NCBI GenBank assembly: GCA_032164245.1
Contig: JAVMKO010000001.1
Span: 245,901,644 to 245,965,643 of the forward strand
Source: Sternotherus odoratus
Lineage: Eukaryota; Chordata; Testudines; Kinosternidae
Reading direction: 5' to 3'
DNA length: 64,000 nt
Of the stretch, positions 1-11,988 are shown in pieces; the stretch's first letter is position 1, and the number at the start of each line of letters is the position of its first letter. A program made the translations under genes and the position numbers. The notes under the pieces are model-generated. The model ran no database searches. It was not told the origin of the DNA and saw only the letters and a program-made list of their open reading frames with translations.

Positions 1-1151
1 CACTACAAAGGCTGCTCTTCACTGATAAAGACAGTAAACAAGAAATAGTCCTTTAAATGTTCCCTTTAATGTTTTTCTTTAATTAAAAATCAATCAAAAA
101 CATTGCAAGTTTTTAAAAATGCTTCAGGTTTTTGACACACAATGTGTTCAAAATAAAATGGAAACTTATGATTTGCTTCTTTTGTTTACTTGTGCTATTT
201 TGAATTTTCTTTGCACTGTAAACAGTGTTAATCAAGAAATAAAAAACACATAAAAGTAGTTTATCGCTGATCACAGCGATTTTTATTGAATAGAAACATA
301 ACAAAAATAAGATAAAATAAAAGTAGATGTTATAAAGCTACTGAAGCAAAATGCTTTTTAATACCTTTAAATTATTTTAATGTATTCCTTTCCTCTAATC
401 AGACCAAAGCCTATTTATGTAGATTAGTTACATCTAGAGTCTCATTTATCCAACCTGTATTTATCCTTTGATCACAAAGCTTGTTAACTTAAATGGTCTT
501 TTATTGTTATGATTCGTTTTCCCATAATTATGCAGTTTAACTGCCTGATTTTTTTCGAATAAATATATGCAAACGCGCCAATCATATTCAGCAGTGTTAT
601 GCTAGATGCTCAATGAACTGTAAGAGTCATTTCAATACAATAAAACTGTCTGGAAGTGTTCCAGGGCAAGGATTGCAAATACCAGTAATCATAGCGTCAC
701 TAGGACTAGAACAAGCAAACGTAAGTGTGTCATACATATATCAATACATTGTCTGAAAAAGCCTGAAACTCATTTCACATGTTTATCACTAAAAGAACTT
801 AAAATTAATCGATAAGATGTGCCATCCATACAGCTGAAATTCTGCATTTATGTTTTCTAACAATGCTCTCTCTACACTTAGAAGTCTGCTGTCCCATGCA
901 TTGGAGACTATAGCACACAGTCATACAGCACACTAATGTCACGTATTTTAAGTAATCAGAGGATATCTCCTTTACTGCAATAAATTGACAGAACATCAGT
1001 ATAGGACTGATTAACTTTAGAACTGAAAAAAAGAGACATCCTGCAACTGAAAATAAATGAGAGATGAACTGATCTTTATATGGTCGTTCTGCGTAGGTAG
1101 CAACAGTAAATGGCTGACACAATTCACTAATAGAAATAGATGCTTTTGACT

Positions 1152-1172
1152 TTATATATATATATATATATG
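1152..1172. repeat. (TA)n microsatellite
   Basis: This is an uninterrupted run of alternating T and A, about 20 bases long, in intron 1. It is short and of the kind that varies between individuals. Confidence 0.85.
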
Positions 1173-2650
1173 TATAATATACATAATGATATATGCCTGG
1201 GACCTTAATAAAGCATGAACTGTATTCTGTAGCCTCCGGGATTTATATATAAAATATATTAGTGTTTGGGAAGGTTATATAAAGCACTGCCTAATATCCT
1301 AATTAACAGGTGTGGTGTATATGTACAAATTTGCTTACTCTTCAATGTAGTATTTAACAGTAGCAATTTTATACAAAGTGCTTAATACTATCAGAATGCA
1401 TGCAATACTGAGTCCCAACACTTCAGAACTATCAGAAAGCCAGAGCTATTAGTTTCTCCCTCTTCCCCACTAAAAAAAATGTTCCTTAATCTCAAAAATT
1501 GTATTTTCTTCAAAAAAAGATGTTGCCAAGAAAATGCCCTGGAGCATTTTCATGTCCATGTAAGAATCTGCATTCCCATGAGAGGCAGATTTCACTCATT
1601 CCCTACCTTTTGGTACCCTCTCATCATGAATTTTACCACTTGTGTGTATGATATAAGCACTGATATGATTGAAAATATAAAGTCCTCATGCTACTTTTTT
1701 TTGGGGGGGGGATGTCCAAAGTATTCTCTTCTGACCTCTTGTCATCAAAATACTGCTTCTGTACTAGTATAGATAAACAATGAGTTGTGTTTCTGCTCTG
1801 GTCAACAAAACATTGTTTAAAGATCCTTTCACAGAAATTCTTAACTGTTGCACAATACTTTTTCCTTTCAACAATTAGAGACAGACACTCCTCAAATTTA
1901 AAGAGTTTGTTACCTCCAAAAAGCAACACTGTTACAAGTGTTCTTTTGTTTATTTTAAAGGCTTCTGACAAGTGAAATAGACTGACATGGATTTCTGTAA
2001 CACCGCCTTAAGGGTTTGGTGCATCATTTTTACTTTTGTAACAGAATTATTGGAAAGAGATGATAAGTGTGGGGTTTTTTAAATATAAAGGTGAAAAATT
2101 ACAAAGTGTCTAAAAATTAATTAAGGGGGGAGAAAGTGTCTGTAAAGAGAAACTGGAGCATGTTCATGTTAAAAAAAAACAATCCTCAAGAACTGATTTA
2201 GGGTCCACTTTTGCAATTCTTAATTACGGTAGGTAAAGTTCCATTCATTTTCATTCATTTTTTGCCTGCAAGATTTGGTCTATACTTGATATTTGTAGGT
2301 GAGAGCTTCAAATACTTTCAATTTACATAGTGACTATTTTCCAGAGCTATATTTGCCACAGTTTAAAAATAGTATATTGAATATATGGTTTAAAACAAAT
2401 ATAAATATTGTTTTTGATAATATAAAAGCAAAAAAGTTCTTTATGAATAGTTCAAAGGGAGTCTTATATACCTTTGACATTTATATCACTACAATTAATT
2501 AATAATAATAATTATATTAATATATTATTTCCAATTCCAAATATAAATTTGGACATTTCAATTATTTTTTTGAAAAAGTTAGATTGAAATCCCCCAAACT
2601 CTTTAGAAAAAGATTCGGTACCATCAGGCATAGGCTGTTGTCAGCACAAA

Positions 2651-2694
2651 TATATATTATATATACACACACACATACACACACATATATATAT
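2651..2694. repeat. (TA)n/(CA)n compound microsatellite
   Basis: Alternating TA passes into CA dinucleotides and back into TA over about 44 bases. It is a typical vertebrate compound dinucleotide repeat within intron 1. Confidence 0.85.
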
Positions 2695-3395
2695 GAGCAA
2701 CTTTCCAAATCTGTTGTGACAGACGATTTTTATGGCGGAGTTCTAAATATAAAGGACTTGATTCTGCCACCCTTATTCACATTCCACAGAAACCTTAGTA
2801 GGAGGCTTGATCTTGCATCACAGAAATCAATGGGAATTATACCGTTGACTAAAATGGGTACTAGATCCCTTGGTGTGAAGTTTGACTGGATTCAATAGGA
2901 TTACTTGTAGAGTAAGCCAGTACTCAATGTGAGGGTGGCAGAATCTGGGCCAAAATATTGCTAAATCAAAAGTTAAGTCTTCAAGGGCTCTGCTGTACAA
3001 ACCTTTTTCATGTTGATAATCACTTATTCACCTAAGTACTTCCATTGAAATCAATGAGACTACTCATGTAAGTGGTCACCAACATGAGTAAAGCTTCAAC
3101 AACTGTGCAGCACATAACAGTCAATGGGAGTTTTACTCAAATAAGTACGGTAGGAGCTGGCCTTTAGTCACTTATTTTAACCGTACTAACTTTTTTCAGC
3201 TCTTACATGTCTCTTTTAACAGAAAATAAGTCATACAAAGCCCTTGATCTTCTTAATCAACTAGTTAATGAGGATTTCTATTTTGGAGGCATTGTTCATT
3301 TTCCCTACTCCCAATATTTGTATTTTCTCTTCCTGACTCTTAATTGGTCTCTCCCCTTTGCTATTTTGTATTGTTTAACTCTGTAATGTTTAACC

Positions 3396-3698
3396 CAGAG
3401 ATTGGCAACCTTGGCACGTGGGTCCGGAGGATAAGCATCCTTAGTGGGCCCCGCTGGTTTATTTACTTGACGGTTTGCCGACTGCGGCTCCCACTCGCCG
3501 CGGTTCGCCGTCCTGGTCCAATGGGGGCTGTGGGAAGTGGCAGCCAGCACCACGCCACTTTCCACTGCCCCCATTGTACTGGCATGGCGAACTGGGGCCA
3601 ATGGGAGCCGCGGTCAGTGAACCGGCAAGTAAACAAACTGGCGGGGACCGCTAAGGTGCTTACCCTGTGGCCCTGCTTGCCAAGGTTGCTGATTCCTG
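3396..3698. mobile_element. hAT-type MITE with 8-bp target duplication
   Basis: A 303-bp GC-rich non-autonomous element starting with CAGAGATTGGCAACC and ending with the imperfect inverse GGTTGCTGATTCCTG. It is flanked on both sides by the identical 8-bp direct repeat GTTTAACC (3388-3395 and 3699-3706). CAG...CTG ends with an 8-bp duplication are the signature of hAT transposition. Relatives occur at 21.8, 35.2, 42.7, 47.2 and 51.7 kb. The short frames within it are not genes. Confidence 0.88.
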
Positions 3699-3706
3699 GT
3701 TTAACC

Positions 3707-6700
3707 CTACAAACAATTTTGGAATATAGGGCTTTAGATTTATCTCACTTACACCTGCATAGATCACACTTACCTAAAGTGAAATCAATGGAGTAACACT
3801 GAGGTAAAATGTAGGAGGAAGGAAGATCAGAATCAGGCCCACAGGGTCTATGATAGACATGGTACAAAAGAGGGGGAGCCTGATCCTGCAGCCATTACCC
3901 ACATTATTAATCCCAGTGGATACTACTGTGGGATATGGTTGCAAGATCAAGCCATAAAGTATATGTACTTTATGTAATGGTGCTATAGTCAAACAGAGTA
4001 GCTCTTGGGCAGAAAGGAAGTATTTATTGTTGTGCAAATATAAAGAAAACATCCAACCCTTCAGTTTTTAGGCTGGCAATATTTGCATTGACTTTAATAC
4101 TCAATGAAAAATAGGCCTAGAAGCTATAGAAATGTGTATAGTGTAGTTATACCCAGCGCAATATATATTTACAAATCTCAAACATTTAATAGGGCTAGTT
4201 TGCATTATATCTAATTTAAACATACACATTAAAAACTATCATAATACCTCTCAGTCAGATAGCTCTGACATGAGATCAGATGTTAGTCTGGTAGTTTTTT
4301 ATTTGAGCTTAGAAAATACTGTTGATAAATCCAAATGCCTGGGAAATATAATGTCCATACTGCAAGCCTGCAATTGTACAGAACTTCCACGGCCTTCTCC
4401 TACTTTCTCCTCTCAATATATGTCCTAACCTTCCACTAGCTCTATCAGAAAAATTAGCGTCTGCACCAGAAGTAGAATATTCCCCCTTTGCAAAGGATAT
4501 AAAAACCAACCATAATGCGAGTCTTTTGAGATTAGAGTTCTGAATTCTGGGAATGAATGCAATTTGTTTTTTAATTATTTCAGTTCTCCTGATATTGCAG
4601 TGTCAGCACATTTCATTCTGCAACACTGCACACTGCAGTTTCTTAAAGCAAACAGTAGAACAATAGTATATTTGAAGGCATAACAGCATGAATACAGTTT
4701 ATGGGTTTTTTCCCCTTGAAGTCTATATCTTCTCAGATACTACTAGACACCTGGTGATGAGGTTGCATTGGGATTTAACAGTAATCTGTTGACACATCAT
4801 AAATATCAGGTGCCTGGAAGTATTAAGAATGATCTGCACTTTATCTTAAAATGTTACAGACCTGCCTACTGTAGCAACTGTGGTGACTCCCAGCTTGATA
4901 GTTCCTTGTAAAATGGTCTCTGTCTTTTCTTCTTCTCTTTTTTTCTATTCAATAAAATCTGTGACCACCGTTTCCCCATTCTGTCTCACTTGATATATTT
5001 ACAAATCTCTCCACACTGCATCACAAGTATAATAATAAATATTCTCTATGATCATCAACACTCCTTGCATATGTAGATAGTTTTCTACACTACTGTCATG
5101 TCACTTTAAAGAACCTATTTCTGCTGGTTTCCCTTTATCCATCCACTCTTTCATCTACTGGAAACTTGAAAAAAAAAAAAAAGAAATTGTGGCTTGTTTG
5201 CCAGCAGAACTATGTGCCTGTTTTCTGTTAGCATGAATTGCTTACACGCTTAACCATAAAAGTTTTTGATAGGGCTGAATATGAACACATGTACTTGTAG
5301 AATACAGAGTAAAGTCCCATTTGTTACTAGATTAATGGCTTGGCTGGAAGTTTGATTTAATCTGGCCATGAAATTTATACCTTTTTTCCCCTCTATGTGA
5401 GCCATTTAAAACTTTGGTTTATAAATAAATTTTGTTTGTGTCTATAAACTCACATAGTACATTTATGTCTAAACAAATGTATGCTAAATTATTTCTTAAA
5501 ACCGCTATTCTCTATTAGAGGATGTGCAGGTTGAATGGTTAAATAACTGTAAAATGTGTTTGTGCATAGTAGGTGTCCTAACTACGTATCACTAGTAAAG
5601 TAATAGTCTTTATATGTCATCCTATTAACTGATTAATCTATTGAATAAACATGGACTGATTTTCAGAGTTGCTGAACACCTGCAACTCTCATGGAAATCA
5701 ATGGGTACTGAGTTTTCAGTGCCACTGAATGTCCATCCAACATTTTACACATATATAACACTGGAAATTTGAAGATTTTCATGATTTTGGTACAAAACTC
5801 CACTAATTCACATTAGTTACTTATAAACCCATTGAAAATACTGAAATTTACTCACAAATTAGTGAGTAAATGGACAGTTAAAACAAAGATAATGCATTGC
5901 AAAATGTACTTAATTTGGGAGAAAATTATGCCACCTCATTAATACTGAGCAGTACTTTACTTGGCAAGTATTTACCCTCATTGGGCCAGTTTCTAAGTAG
6001 CACCTTTTTCCAGGTCTCCCTTAACTCTGATGGGACTACAGGTGAGATATGCACATGAATAAAGATCACAATCTGACCTATTGACTTTAGGCTGGGAGAG
6101 TAAAAAGGTAAGAATGGGAAAATCTGGCCCTTATTGATTAGACAACTGTAGTCTCAATTTAAGTATTTATACATTTTTGGTAGTGTACTAGTTAAGGTGA
6201 TGTAATGCACAGTATATGTTGTAAATATACAAAATCTCAGTAGAATCTCACTAGAGAACTCATTAAATTCTTGCTGGGAAACAGGAAGAGAAAGAGAGCT
6301 GTTCTGTTGTGTAAATTAGAAAGTAGGAGATTCATGTGGTTCCATCACACACATATATTAAAAAAACCTAAATTGAGTATTCACTAGAGAAAATACTTAT
6401 AAAATAGCTTTGCTGTCACCTATTTGAAGCAATGAGCAATTTTTGCATTTTGCACTAGTTAATGAAGGTGGACGATAACCCAGATGTTTGGAAACCAGCT
6501 CTTCCTTTTACTGGCTACCTCATTTGCCTCCTCACAGCATAGCCTTTTTTCCTAGTAGTGGATTAGTATCCATTGAATCCAGACAGAGAGCCTGATCCTG
6601 CACTCTATGCTCATGAAAAACTCCCACTGACTTCAACAAGAGCTTCAGTGAAGTGCAGAAGCAGACCCAAATTAGCATGTGCTTTCTAATTTTAAATGCA

Positions 6701-8881
6701 GACTTATATATAATATCTAATATGGGAATTGGGAGAGAAAGAAGGCAAGAAAATGTGAATTTTCATTTCTGTGGCATGTAGAACCTGTAGCTTTTGGTGA
6801 AGACACGCAATTTTGTCCACATAGTTATCTAATACAAACTCCTGATACTATAAACGTGGGCCTATCCTGAACAGGGCCCAATAAGTATGTCAAACTGCAT
6901 ATTTGTTTTATGATTATGTTGTGACTACTAAATTCAGGTCCTCTTGTGACCTAAACTAAATTTGATCCAGCTTTCCAAAAAAATGAAAGAAGAGTGTTTC
7001 TTAACTCTCTAGTGCTGCATCACTTTGTTCCAAAACACTGTGTGCAGTTATTTAGGAAAACAGAAAGCTAAATATTAGGTATACAGGTAAATACTATCTG
7101 GAATTACAGTTAAAATTTTCTACAGTCACCACAGCAAAACTTTCACAGAAATCACAAAACACCTTTTTTTAAAGAGAGGAAATTCCTCTTTTGGTTTTAT
7201 ATAAATCTCAAAAGAAATCATGACTGATAAGATACAGTGAACACTGTAAAAAAGGAATAATATTTACCACTTTTTTACACTACAGTTGAATCTTTACTAT
7301 TTAGTAGCATCAATACATGTATGAATTGCTTTATATAGACATTACATGGTTGCAAAAGAATATAGTTTTCTATGTTTTAGTAAGTATTACACTTGTCACT
7401 TGGAAAGAAAGTATTTTTGTATTCGGACAAATTCATTTTATAGTAAAAATAATCAAATGACTTAAACAAGAGTCACTGGAAGTTATTTGTCTTTTAAAGC
7501 ATGAATTATAAATCAAATTATTTTCGGTATTGGCCTAACCTAATATTCTTCCTGAAGTGTCACTTTTTGTTAAAATCAATTTCTGATTTTGAATATTGCT
7601 CAACCACCTAATTGAGAGCAACACAAATTCATAAGTATAAAATGAAATTGTTTCTGTGACACAACTCAATAGTGGTTGAGGAATAGTTCACAGTGACCTT
7701 GTACACAGGGCATTTTTTCTGCAGTTATTAAAATATACAGCTACAGTAGATCAATTATTGGCCACCTCTCTTGAGAATATTAGATGCCACTGGAAACTAG
7801 TAAATTTGGTGTTCACAAAACTGCACCATATGAAACCTCAAATGCATTACGAGTTTCCTTCTGATACATCAAGTGTCTACAGTGCAACTTTTTCTCATTA
7901 GCTGGGAACACAAAATGAGTCTGTGTCACTTTTGATACACTCAGCTCATTCCCCTATGACTCAGAACAGCATATTAGGAGAACCACAGGACAAAACAGAT
8001 ATGACACTTCAGATATATTTAATAGTCATTACCCAGAGCCTGCATTTAATGAAAACTCTAAAAACTGCTTTGGAGCATACCTGTAACATTTGAACATTAA
8101 GCCACACTAATCAAGGAATACTTTAAATTAGATCAATTACGGCCAGACTCTGCCCTCAGTTTCAACGTATAAGCCTACTGCTTCAGAAACATCTTGTGTT
8201 TAAACTTCGAATGACACACTATGTTCTTTTAATTTAATATTAAACTCAATCCAATGGTTCAAATTCTGCCATCACTGACATACATGTAACGGGTGATGAG
8301 TGTTACTGAAGGCAGAATTACTGTATTTTTTAAAAAATGAGCTTTGATAAAAAAACAACAGAGCACGTAACTCTTTCACTATAAAGCAATAGTTAATACT
8401 GATTCAGGCTACTGGAAATATGACTAGTTACTCTGTTGATTTACAACAGATCTGAGTTTTGTTAACATTGGGGAGGGGGGAAAAAACTATCACATACATT
8501 TTAACCTAGTTAACTAAGAACACTTTCCAAGGCTGAAAGTTTTAATGTTTTCAGGGAAGAAAAAGAATGGGGCCCCAAATTATACTGTCTGATGTCAAAG
8601 TTAAAAAATATATGTATATATGTTCTAAAAAGGAAAATTAAAAAATTAAAAGCATACATCTTGAAAATATCTTATATTACATACAGGATGATTGGAAGGC
8701 TATATACACTGTTGCAATAGATTTCGGGGGGGGGGGGGTTGGGGGGGGGAGTGTGTCCTTAGTGTACAGTTTCTGCAATGTTCTGTTGGTTACAGCAGCA
8801 GACATAACTTCTTCAGATATCCCCACACCCTCTCCACCCCAAACAAAAATACAGTGAAACCTGTGGAAGAGACCACCTTTT
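3707..8881. other. PCDH17 intron 1, middle part, no gene seen
   Basis: About 5 kb of AT-rich intron. No coding exon, RNA gene or full mobile element was recognised. Fragments of palindromic amniote-type repeats are visible near 5657-5740 (CTGATTTTCAGAG-like) and 6593-6650 (CCTGATCCTGCACT-like), followed by homopolymer G runs near 8725-8750. These fragments are too decayed to bound. Confidence 0.5.
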
Positions 8882-8885
8882 TTAG

Positions 8886-9062
8886 TTGTTTGCAGTGTTG
8901 TTGTAGCCATGCTGGTCCCAGGCTATGAGAGAGACAAGATGGGTGAGTTTGCCTTTCCCAGACTTGAAGAAGAGCTCTGTGTAGCTTGAAAGTTTGTCTT
9001 CTTCACCCACAGAAGCTGGTCCAATATACGATATTACCTCACCTACCTGATCTCTCTCACCG
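8886..9062. repeat. Interspersed repeat, 'gtagccatgctggtccc' family
   Basis: The segment opens with a phrase close to GTAGCCATGCTGGTCCCAG, continues through AAGATGGGTGAG and GAAGAAGAGCTCTGTGTAG, and ends in GATCTCTCTC. I recognise this phrase order as a repeat abundant in turtle and crocodilian DNA. It is related in style to the copies at 21.4 and 32.5 kb. The exact family name is not certain to me. Confidence 0.65.
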
Positions 9063-9376
9063 TTATTAGGTAGTTCCCATTTTGGGAGACTACCCCAAAG
9101 TATCCCAAACATATTAGGCTTGACTGTGTTCTCACATACACCAGCTTTACACAGGTGTAAATCCATTTATGTCAGTGGAATAACTTGATTTACTCTGGTG
9201 ACACCAGCATGAGAACAGAATGAGATCCCTCAAGTATTCTCTGCACACCTTTATTTTAATAAGTCCACCTCCCTGAAGTGATTGATTTTTGTTGGTGCCT
9301 TACAACAGGTTTCACTGCAGACAAAATGTAAAGTTTAAACCAGCGTCTAAAAGTGAGGTCCAGGTTATTCTAAAAG

Positions 9377-9387
9377 TCTCCTACCTG
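9377..9387 (-). other. PCDH17: Splice donor at end of PCDH17 coding exon 1
   Basis: On the minus strand the reading frame passes ATTCAG then GTAGGAG. CAG|GTAGGA is a strong 5' splice site, with the intron starting at base 9384. The junction falls between codons (phase 0) after Met-Ser-Ile-Ile-Gln, which is where the first coding exon of vertebrate PCDH17 ends as I remember the family. Reading on into the intron gives only Val-Gly-Asp-Phe before a stop at 9370-9372. Confidence 0.9.
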
Positions 9388-11988
9388 AATTATGGACATC
9401 CGGCTCGGGGGAGCCTCGCTGGCGTTAGTCCCTTGCCCTGTGAAGCTGGTGTGGCAGCCCACATGTCCCTGGGGAACAGTCAGGTTGTTGGAGGCGGGTT
9501 TCAGATACATCACCTCGGACCTGGGTGAGCTGAGGGGCAGACGGGTCTGGTAGTCAAAGTACATGGGTGAGGTGGCCAAGGATGGGCTGCTCACTACGTT
9601 CATGACATTGAGGGGGCCCCTGCTGTCCTCACCCTCACTGGGCACCAGCATGATGTCATTCTTGCTGATCTTCTTCTTCTTGCCCTTGCCCCCGCCACTG
9701 CCTCCTCCTCCTCCTCCCCCACTGCTGCCGCCCCCTCCTCCCAGCTGGGGATGGCTGTACTCGGCAATGCGGCAATTATAGGTGCGGATCTCCTTGTTCT
9801 CCCGCTTGCACTTCACGGCAATGGTAATCATGGCAGCTAGTAGGATGATGGAGACGGTACTCAAGGTCACAATCAAGGGCAGCGACAGGTCCCAGTGTGG
9901 CCGCCGATGCTGCTCACCATTCACCTGTGGCTCACCGGCTTCGGGCAATGGTCCGGCCAAGGCCCTGACAATCAGCTTGGCCACGGCTGAGAGGCTGGGC
10001 TTGCCATGGTCACTGACCTTGACCACCAATTCAGCCACGGGACTGAGTTCTTCCCAGTATGGGTGCAGGGTGCGTATCTCGCCACTGGTGGGGTCCATCT
10101 CAAAGAGGTGCTCCTCATTGCCTTCGACGATCTCGTACGTGAGACGTCCGCTCTCCCCAAAGTCACTGTCCAGGGCATGGACTGTGCCCACGGGGTAGCC
10201 CACACCAGCGTTGCGGGGCACCTGGAGCTCCGCAGTGTCATTGATGAGGGCGGGCAGAACGATGAGGGGCGCGTTGTCATTGACGTCGAGCACCGTGACG
10301 CGCACGGTGGCGTTGCTCTCGCGATGGGGTGAGCCGGAGTCCTTGGCCAGCACACGGAACTCAAAGTGCTTGGTCTGCTCGTAGTTGAAGCTCCGCAGAG
10401 CATAGATGGCGCCATTGGTGGGGTTGACGGAGACATAGGTGTAGATGGAGACGTCGCCCACGTGCCCAGGCAGGATAGAGTAGGACACGGTCCCATTTTG
10501 GCCCAGATCCGGGTCCTGGGCCAGCACGGAGCCCAGGTACTCGCCCGGGATGTTGTTCTCGGGCACCTGGAGCACGTAGAGGCTCTTGCTGAAGCGGGGC
10601 GGGTTGTCGTTCTCGTCCAGGATCCGCACGGAAAAGGACTTGGTGGAGTTGAGCGGCGGGCTGCCCCCGTCCCGGGCCAGGATGGTCACGTTGTACTCGT
10701 CCTGGGCCTCGCGGTCCAGCGGCCGGTCGGTCACCACCGTGTAGAAGTTGTCGTAGTTCTCCTCCAGGGCGAAAGGCACCGCGCCCGCCCCGCCGCCGCC
10801 CAGCACCCGGCACTGCAGCTGCCCGTTCTTGCCGGAGTCGCGGTCGGTGACCCGCACCAGGGCGATGACGGTGCCCGGCGGGGCGGCCTCGCTGAGCGCC
10901 CCTTGGCGCACGGAGACGAAGCCGATGGCGGGCGCGTTGTCGTTGCGGTCGACGAGGCGCACGGTGACCTTGCAGTGGGCGGGGATGGGGTTGGGCCCCA
11001 GGTCGCGGGCCTGCACGTCGATCTCGACCAGGCCGCTCTCCTCGTAGTCCAGGTTGCTCTTGACGCGGATGAGGCCGCTCTGCGGGTCGATGCTGAAGAG
11101 GTCGCGGACGCGCTCGGGCGCGTAGCCGCTGAAGGAGTAGAGCACCTCGCCGTTGGTGCCCTCGTCGGCGTCGGTGGCGTTGAGGTCGATGACGGCCGTG
11201 CCCAGCGGCGCGTTCTCGGGCAGCTCCACCACGTAGGAGGCCGCCTCGAAGACGGGGCTGTTGTCGTTGGAGTCGATGAGGCGCACGTTGAGCTGCACCG
11301 TGCCCGAGCGGGGCGGGTCGCCGCCGTCCAGCGCCGTCAGCACCAGCGTGTGGTGGCTCTGCTCCTCGCGGTCCAGCGGCTTCTGGATCACCAGCTCCGG
11401 GAACTTGGTGCCGTCGCCCCGCGCCTTGACGTCGAGCGCGAAGAGCCCGTAGTCGTCGCGGGTGAGCAGGTAGGTGCGCAGCCCGTTGTCGCCCGCGTCC
11501 GGGTCGTGGGCGCTGGTGAGCGGGAAGCGGGTGCCCGGCGCCGCGTTCTCGGAGATGTCCATGTCCACCTGGTCGGAGGGGAAGGCGGGCGCGTTGTCGT
11601 TCAGGTCCTGGATCTCCACCTTGATCATGCAGATCTCCTGGTCGTTGGCGAAGACCTCGAGCGAGAGCTGGCATTTGGCGCTGCGCCGGCACAGCGCCTC
11701 GCGGTCGATGCGCTGCTTGGTGTAGAGCAGCCCGCTCTCGCCGTCCACGTCCAGCAGGTGCGGGGCCGAGTTCTCCAGCACCCGGAACGTCGACTTGGCC
11801 CCCCGGCCGCCTCCCCGCTCCGCCGGCGGCGGCGCCGGCCCGCCCGCCCCCGCTTGCAGCCGGGCATCCCGGCCGATGTTCCCGATCACCGTGCCCGCCC
11901 CCTGCTCCTCCGGCACCGAGTAATTCAGGTTCTTCAGAGTCAGGGCCGGCGCCCAGCAGCAGAAGAAGCAACAGATGGAAAGGTACAT
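9385..11988 (-). CDS. PCDH17: Protocadherin-17, first coding exon
   Basis: This exon encodes the adhesive part of a delta-2 protocadherin, a calcium-dependent homophilic adhesion protein of neuronal membranes and synapses. It has 868 codons. Residues 1-17 are a signal peptide. Six cadherin repeats follow, with linker motifs DLNDNAP (128-134), DSNDNSP (239-245), DRNDNAP (347-353), DENDNPP (458-464) and DVNDNAP (568-574). EC1 carries the protocadherin CX5C loop (C100/C106). The transmembrane helix is about 705-725, followed by a KCKREN stop-transfer segment. The tail holds a Gly/Ser tract (750-767), a lysine cluster and conserved tail wording ending MSIIQ. The ATG at 11986-11988 has G at -3 and opens a good signal peptide. 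The frame is open up to a splice donor, so the protein is incomplete here: the remaining tail exons (total near 1150 residues in relatives) lie beyond base 1. The identification rests on near-identity to PCDH17 as I remember it. Confidence 0.97.
9688..9741 (-). repeat. Trinucleotide tract coding a Gly/Ser run in PCDH17
   Basis: GGN codons with a few AGC/AGT codons encode an almost pure glycine-serine run (residues about 750-767) between the HPQLG motif and the GKGKKKK cluster. The mammalian protein, as I recall it, has only about three glycines here. The tract is in frame and behaves like an expandable coding repeat. Confidence 0.85.

Larger units (their letters stand above)
1..3387. other. 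PCDH17 intron 1, distal part, no gene seen
   Basis: This AT-rich stretch lies downstream of the first PCDH17 coding exon, on the minus strand, and should be intronic. I found no convincing exon: the short open frames have no recognisable domains and do not resemble the PCDH17 cytoplasmic tail. Around 2757-3160 there are phrases of the palindromic repeat type containing the motif CAATGGGAG. Confidence 0.6.

Noticed and set aside
190..240. CRISPR arrays and bacterial-type operons
   Set aside because: The tandem repeats in the window are microsatellites and minisatellites without regular unique spacers, and the DNA is plainly vertebrate. The coordinates given are only a placeholder for a window-wide check.
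1..9384. Search for PCDH17 coding exons 2 to 4
   Set aside because: No open segment with the expected tail wording and flanking splice sites was found, so the exons are assumed to lie outside the window.
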